Origin: Chaetoceros tenuissimus
Lineage: Eukaryota; Bacillariophyta; Thalassiosirophyceae; Chaetocerotales; Chaetocerotaceae
Assembly (NCBI GenBank): GCA_021927905.1
Contig: BLLK01000069.1
Location: 1,240,001-1,304,000, forward strand
DNA: 64,000 bases
Reading direction: 5' to 3'
Shown here: positions 61,712 to 64,000 of the stretch, piece after piece
Position numbering within the stretch: position 1 is the first letter of the stretch
How the letters are laid out: each line of letters starts with the position of its first letter
The notes under the pieces: generated by a model
What the model was told of the DNA's origin: nothing
The model's input: the letters and a program-made list of their open reading frames with translations, nothing else
Databases searched by the model: none
Program-made: the position numbers and the translations under genes

Positions 61712-64000
61712 TTAAGTCTCTTCTTGAGCAAGTCTGACAGGAAACATGCTTTCTTCATCTCCATTTCTTACCGCATTACTGTCAAATCCAGATCCCGCCT
61801 TGACGCTCTTCTTGGATGGTAGGAGCTTCATTCCATTAGCTGTTACTATTAACATCGCCCCAACATCGGATCCAATTGCGGCCCAAAGACTGCTGTATCC
61901 AGCAAAGGTGAAGCCCATAACTACTGCTTTTGCAACTAGACTAAATGTCACGTTCTCAATAATGGTGCGAGTAACAGCTTTTCCAAGCTTCACTACCTTG
62001 AGTAGCTTTTCAAGGTTGGAATCAAGTAAAGTGATATCAGCTGTTTCCATTGCAAGTGCAGCACCAGCTCCCATCGCTACACCTACATCAGCTAGAGCTA
62101 ATGCTGGAGCATCGTTCACTCCATCTCCGACCATTAAGATTAGTCCTGGTCTAACTCCTTTGAAACAGCGTCTTTCGGATACAAGGCTCTTTTCATTTTT
62201 CATCATTTCTTCTACAAGATCAAGCTTTTCATGTGGAAGTAGATTGCTCTTGATTTGATTATGCTTCAATCCAACTCCAAGTCCAATCGATGTTGCAGCT
62301 TTTGCATTATCACCAGTTAGCATATTGACATCGATTCCTAAATCAGTAAATCTATTAATGACACTCTTTGCTTCACTACGAACGGAATCAGCAACACAGT
62401 AGGAGCAGACAATTCCAAATCCTTCTACACTCATGAATCCGACAGTGCTTCCATCATGCAGCCAATCCTGTACGGTGGACATTTCTTCAGCAGGTACATG
62501 TTCTGTAAGGTTCAATCTATTGAACAAACGCAAGTTTCCAACATGTACTTCCTTGCCATTGATTTGAGCCTTCACTCCCTCACCCTCCAGATTCTGATGA
62601 TTGTCAACCTTCCAATCTTTTGGAATATCCACATTCTCAGCCTTTGCTGCAGAAATCATGGCAGCTGCAAGGGGGTGACTTGCATGTTCTTCCATGGCAT
62701 AAATATAACGGAGAGATTCTTCACGACTGAGCCTATTCCAAGTTCTGAGATGTAAGAGCTTAAAGTTGCCTTCTGTAAGAGTTCCTGTCTTGTCGAAGGC
62801 AATACGTTTCACTCTACCAAGGGCCTCAAGATGTGCACCTCCCTTAACAACGATTCCTCTTTGAGCAGCTGCAGCTAAACCAGCTACATATGTAACAGGA
62901 GTTGAGATGATGAGCGCACAAGGGCAAGCAATGACAATTGTAACAAGACCGATCTTTGTCCATTGTTTTCCAACTTCGTAGTTCACGATCCATGGGAATG
63001 TGCACATGGAAATGGAGAGAAGCACTACAAGCGGGGTGTATCGTTTTGCAAACTCATCAATTAACTTTTCAGTCTCGGAACGATTAGCTTGAGCTTCTTC
63101 CACCAGTCGAATAAGACGTGAAACTGCTGAGTCATCTGCAGTAGATGTAGTTTTGACCAAAAGCTTTGCAAGCCCTGCATTGATAGTACCTCCTGACACC
63201 TCATCCCCTGGCAATTTCTGCACCGGTCGAGATTCTCCAGTCAGTGAAGATTCATCAACTACAGTGGATCCTTCAACTACAACTCCATCGCATGGGATTT
63301 TGTCTCCAGTTCTGACAGACACAATACTCCCAACAGGCACGTCTGACGCAGGAACAAATTTGAATTTTCCACTCTGTGAGTCTTGAACCTGCGCTCTTTC
63401 TGGTCTCAGCCTTACGATTGCAGACAAAGCGTTTCTAGCTCTAGATGTTGATAGTGTTTCCAACCAGTCAGAAATACTAAACAAAAACGTGACAGCAGCA
63501 GCCTCGCTAAACTCTTGTAGAGCCAAAGCACCAATGGTTGCAAAAAGCATCATACAGTTTGTGTCAAATTGTTTACGTCTCATTGTGAGAATCGCCTTTT
63601 GCGCTATCTTTGGAATTCCAAGTGCGACAGAAATAAGTGCGGTGTACTTGAGGTATCCCCAATTGCCTTTAACATCAATGAAATGAAGCATAGACACGAT
63701 CCAGAAAACGCCCGATAACATAACGTTCCATTCTAGTTTTGCTTCGTGTTCTTCAATATCATTGTCAGCTCCTGCACTCCAGATTCCTTCTTCAAACCCA
63801 TCTGTAATAACAGTAGCATTCACCCCTGTGTCATTAAGAAATTCAAGCAACTTTTTGACAGTCAGTAACTTTGGATTGTGATCAAATTTGATTGTTTTGC
63901 TCGGTACATGAACATCAACATGAAATATCTCATCTCTGGAATAATTACTTTCCAAAGTGTGCTTGACCCTGTCTCCGTCATGTGCCTCAAGAATAGATGC
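61712..64000 (-). CDS. Heavy-metal P1B-type ATPase, copy 2 (5' part outside window)
   Basis: The open frame runs to the right edge, and the missing N-terminus (including the His/Cys repeats) lies beyond it. The visible 762 residues cover the last HMA-like segment, the membrane core, CPC, DKTGT, HP and GDGVND motifs. All are at a constant 7201-bp offset from copy 1 with no indel. Only four amino-acid changes are visible to me (IDDKG to IDVKG, VPAKEM to VPAEEM, VINGFT to VINRFT, final EES to EET). From about 62887 to 64000 I see only one base difference; from 61712 to 62886 about 45. The pump is intact in this part. Confidence 0.93.
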   Translation of the reverse strand, partial: ASILEAHDGDRVKHTLESNYSRDEIFHVDVHVPSKTIKFDHNPKLLTVKKLLEFLNDTGVNATVITDGFEEGIWSAGADNDIEEHEAKLEWNVMLSGVFWIVSMLHFIDVKGNWGYLKYTALISVALGIPKIAQKAILTMRRKQFDTNCMMLFATIGALALQEFSEAAAVTFLFSISDWLETLSTSRARNALSAIVRLRPERAQVQDSQSGKFKFVPASDVPVGSIVSVRTGDKIPCDGVVVEGSTVVDESSLTGESRPVQKLPGDEVSGGTINAGLAKLLVKTTSTADDSAVSRLIRLVEEAQANRSETEKLIDEFAKRYTPLVVLLSISMCTFPWIVNYEVGKQWTKIGLVTIVIACPCALIISTPVTYVAGLAAAAQRGIVVKGGAHLEALGRVKRIAFDKTGTLTEGNFKLLHLRTWNRLSREESLRYIYAMEEHASHPLAAAMISAAKAENVDIPKDWKVDNHQNLEGEGVKAQINGKEVHVGNLRLFNRLNLTEHVPAEEMSTVQDWLHDGSTVGFMSVEGFGIVCSYCVADSVRSEAKSVINRFTDLGIDVNMLTGDNAKAATSIGLGVGLKHNQIKSNLLPHEKLDLVEEMMKNEKSLVSERRCFKGVRPGLILMVGDGVNDAPALALADVGVAMGAGAALAMETADITLLDSNLEKLLKVVKLGKAVTRTIIENVTFSLVAKAVVMGFTFAGYSSLWAAIGSDVGAMLIVTANGMKLLPSKKSVKAGSGFDSNAVRNGDEESMFPVRLAQEET

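Overview
The window is nuclear DNA from a eukaryotic microalga, most likely a centric diatom. Genes are single-copy style, on both strands, AT-rich, and interrupted by short introns (66 to 157 bp) with GT-AG ends. Diatom hallmarks include a cyclin with the truncated diatom-type N-box, secreted proteins with PSP/PTP-rich linkers, and bipartite plastid leaders (signal peptide, ANS-F-type cleavage site, transit peptide). Two genes for flagellar proteins (an NPHP4-like and a CFAP57-like protein) argue for a lineage that still makes flagellate cells, as centric diatoms do in their sperm. The species is not identified; a Chaetoceros/Thalassiosira-like centric is an inference.

Layout. 1-3.1 kb: 3' end of a SET-domain gene and a rhomboid protease gene. 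3.6-10 kb: autophagy E1 enzyme ATG7, an HTTM-domain membrane protein and a TLC-domain membrane protein. 10-20.3 kb: plastid DUF4239-like protein, secreted seven-bladed propeller protein, SPP-like intramembrane protease, mitochondrial-type unknown, secreted Thr/Pro-rich membrane protein, and a small basic protein. 21-28.2 kb: diatom cyclin, voltage-gated-channel-like protein with an odd pore, KIX-domain (MED15-like) protein, threonine synthase-like enzyme. 28.7-36 kb: secreted Cys-rich protein, SPFH/Band-7 protein copy 1, SDR, two-TM unknown. 36-46 kb: RPAP1, plastid-lumen unknown, TrmA-like methyltransferase, SPFH copy 2. 46-54.2 kb: NPHP4-like and CFAP57-like genes head to head, then an isocitrate dehydrogenase fused to an EF-hand. 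54.4-64 kb: a 7.2-kb tandem repeat unit holding a heavy-metal P1B-ATPase with a His/Cys repeat domain. The second ATPase copy runs off the right edge, and a 2.2-kb terminal-inverted-repeat element lies between the two copies.

Most neighbours are functionally unrelated housekeeping genes, as usual in diatoms. The linked sets worth attention are the head-to-head flagellar pair, the two SPFH copies 12 kb apart that show a homogenised 3' part and differ by one intron, and the metal-ATPase tandem array with the inverted-repeat element at its junction. I found no rRNA, tRNA or CRISPR-like array. Splice junctions were placed by eye from GT-AG signals and reading-frame continuity and are not backed by transcript data.
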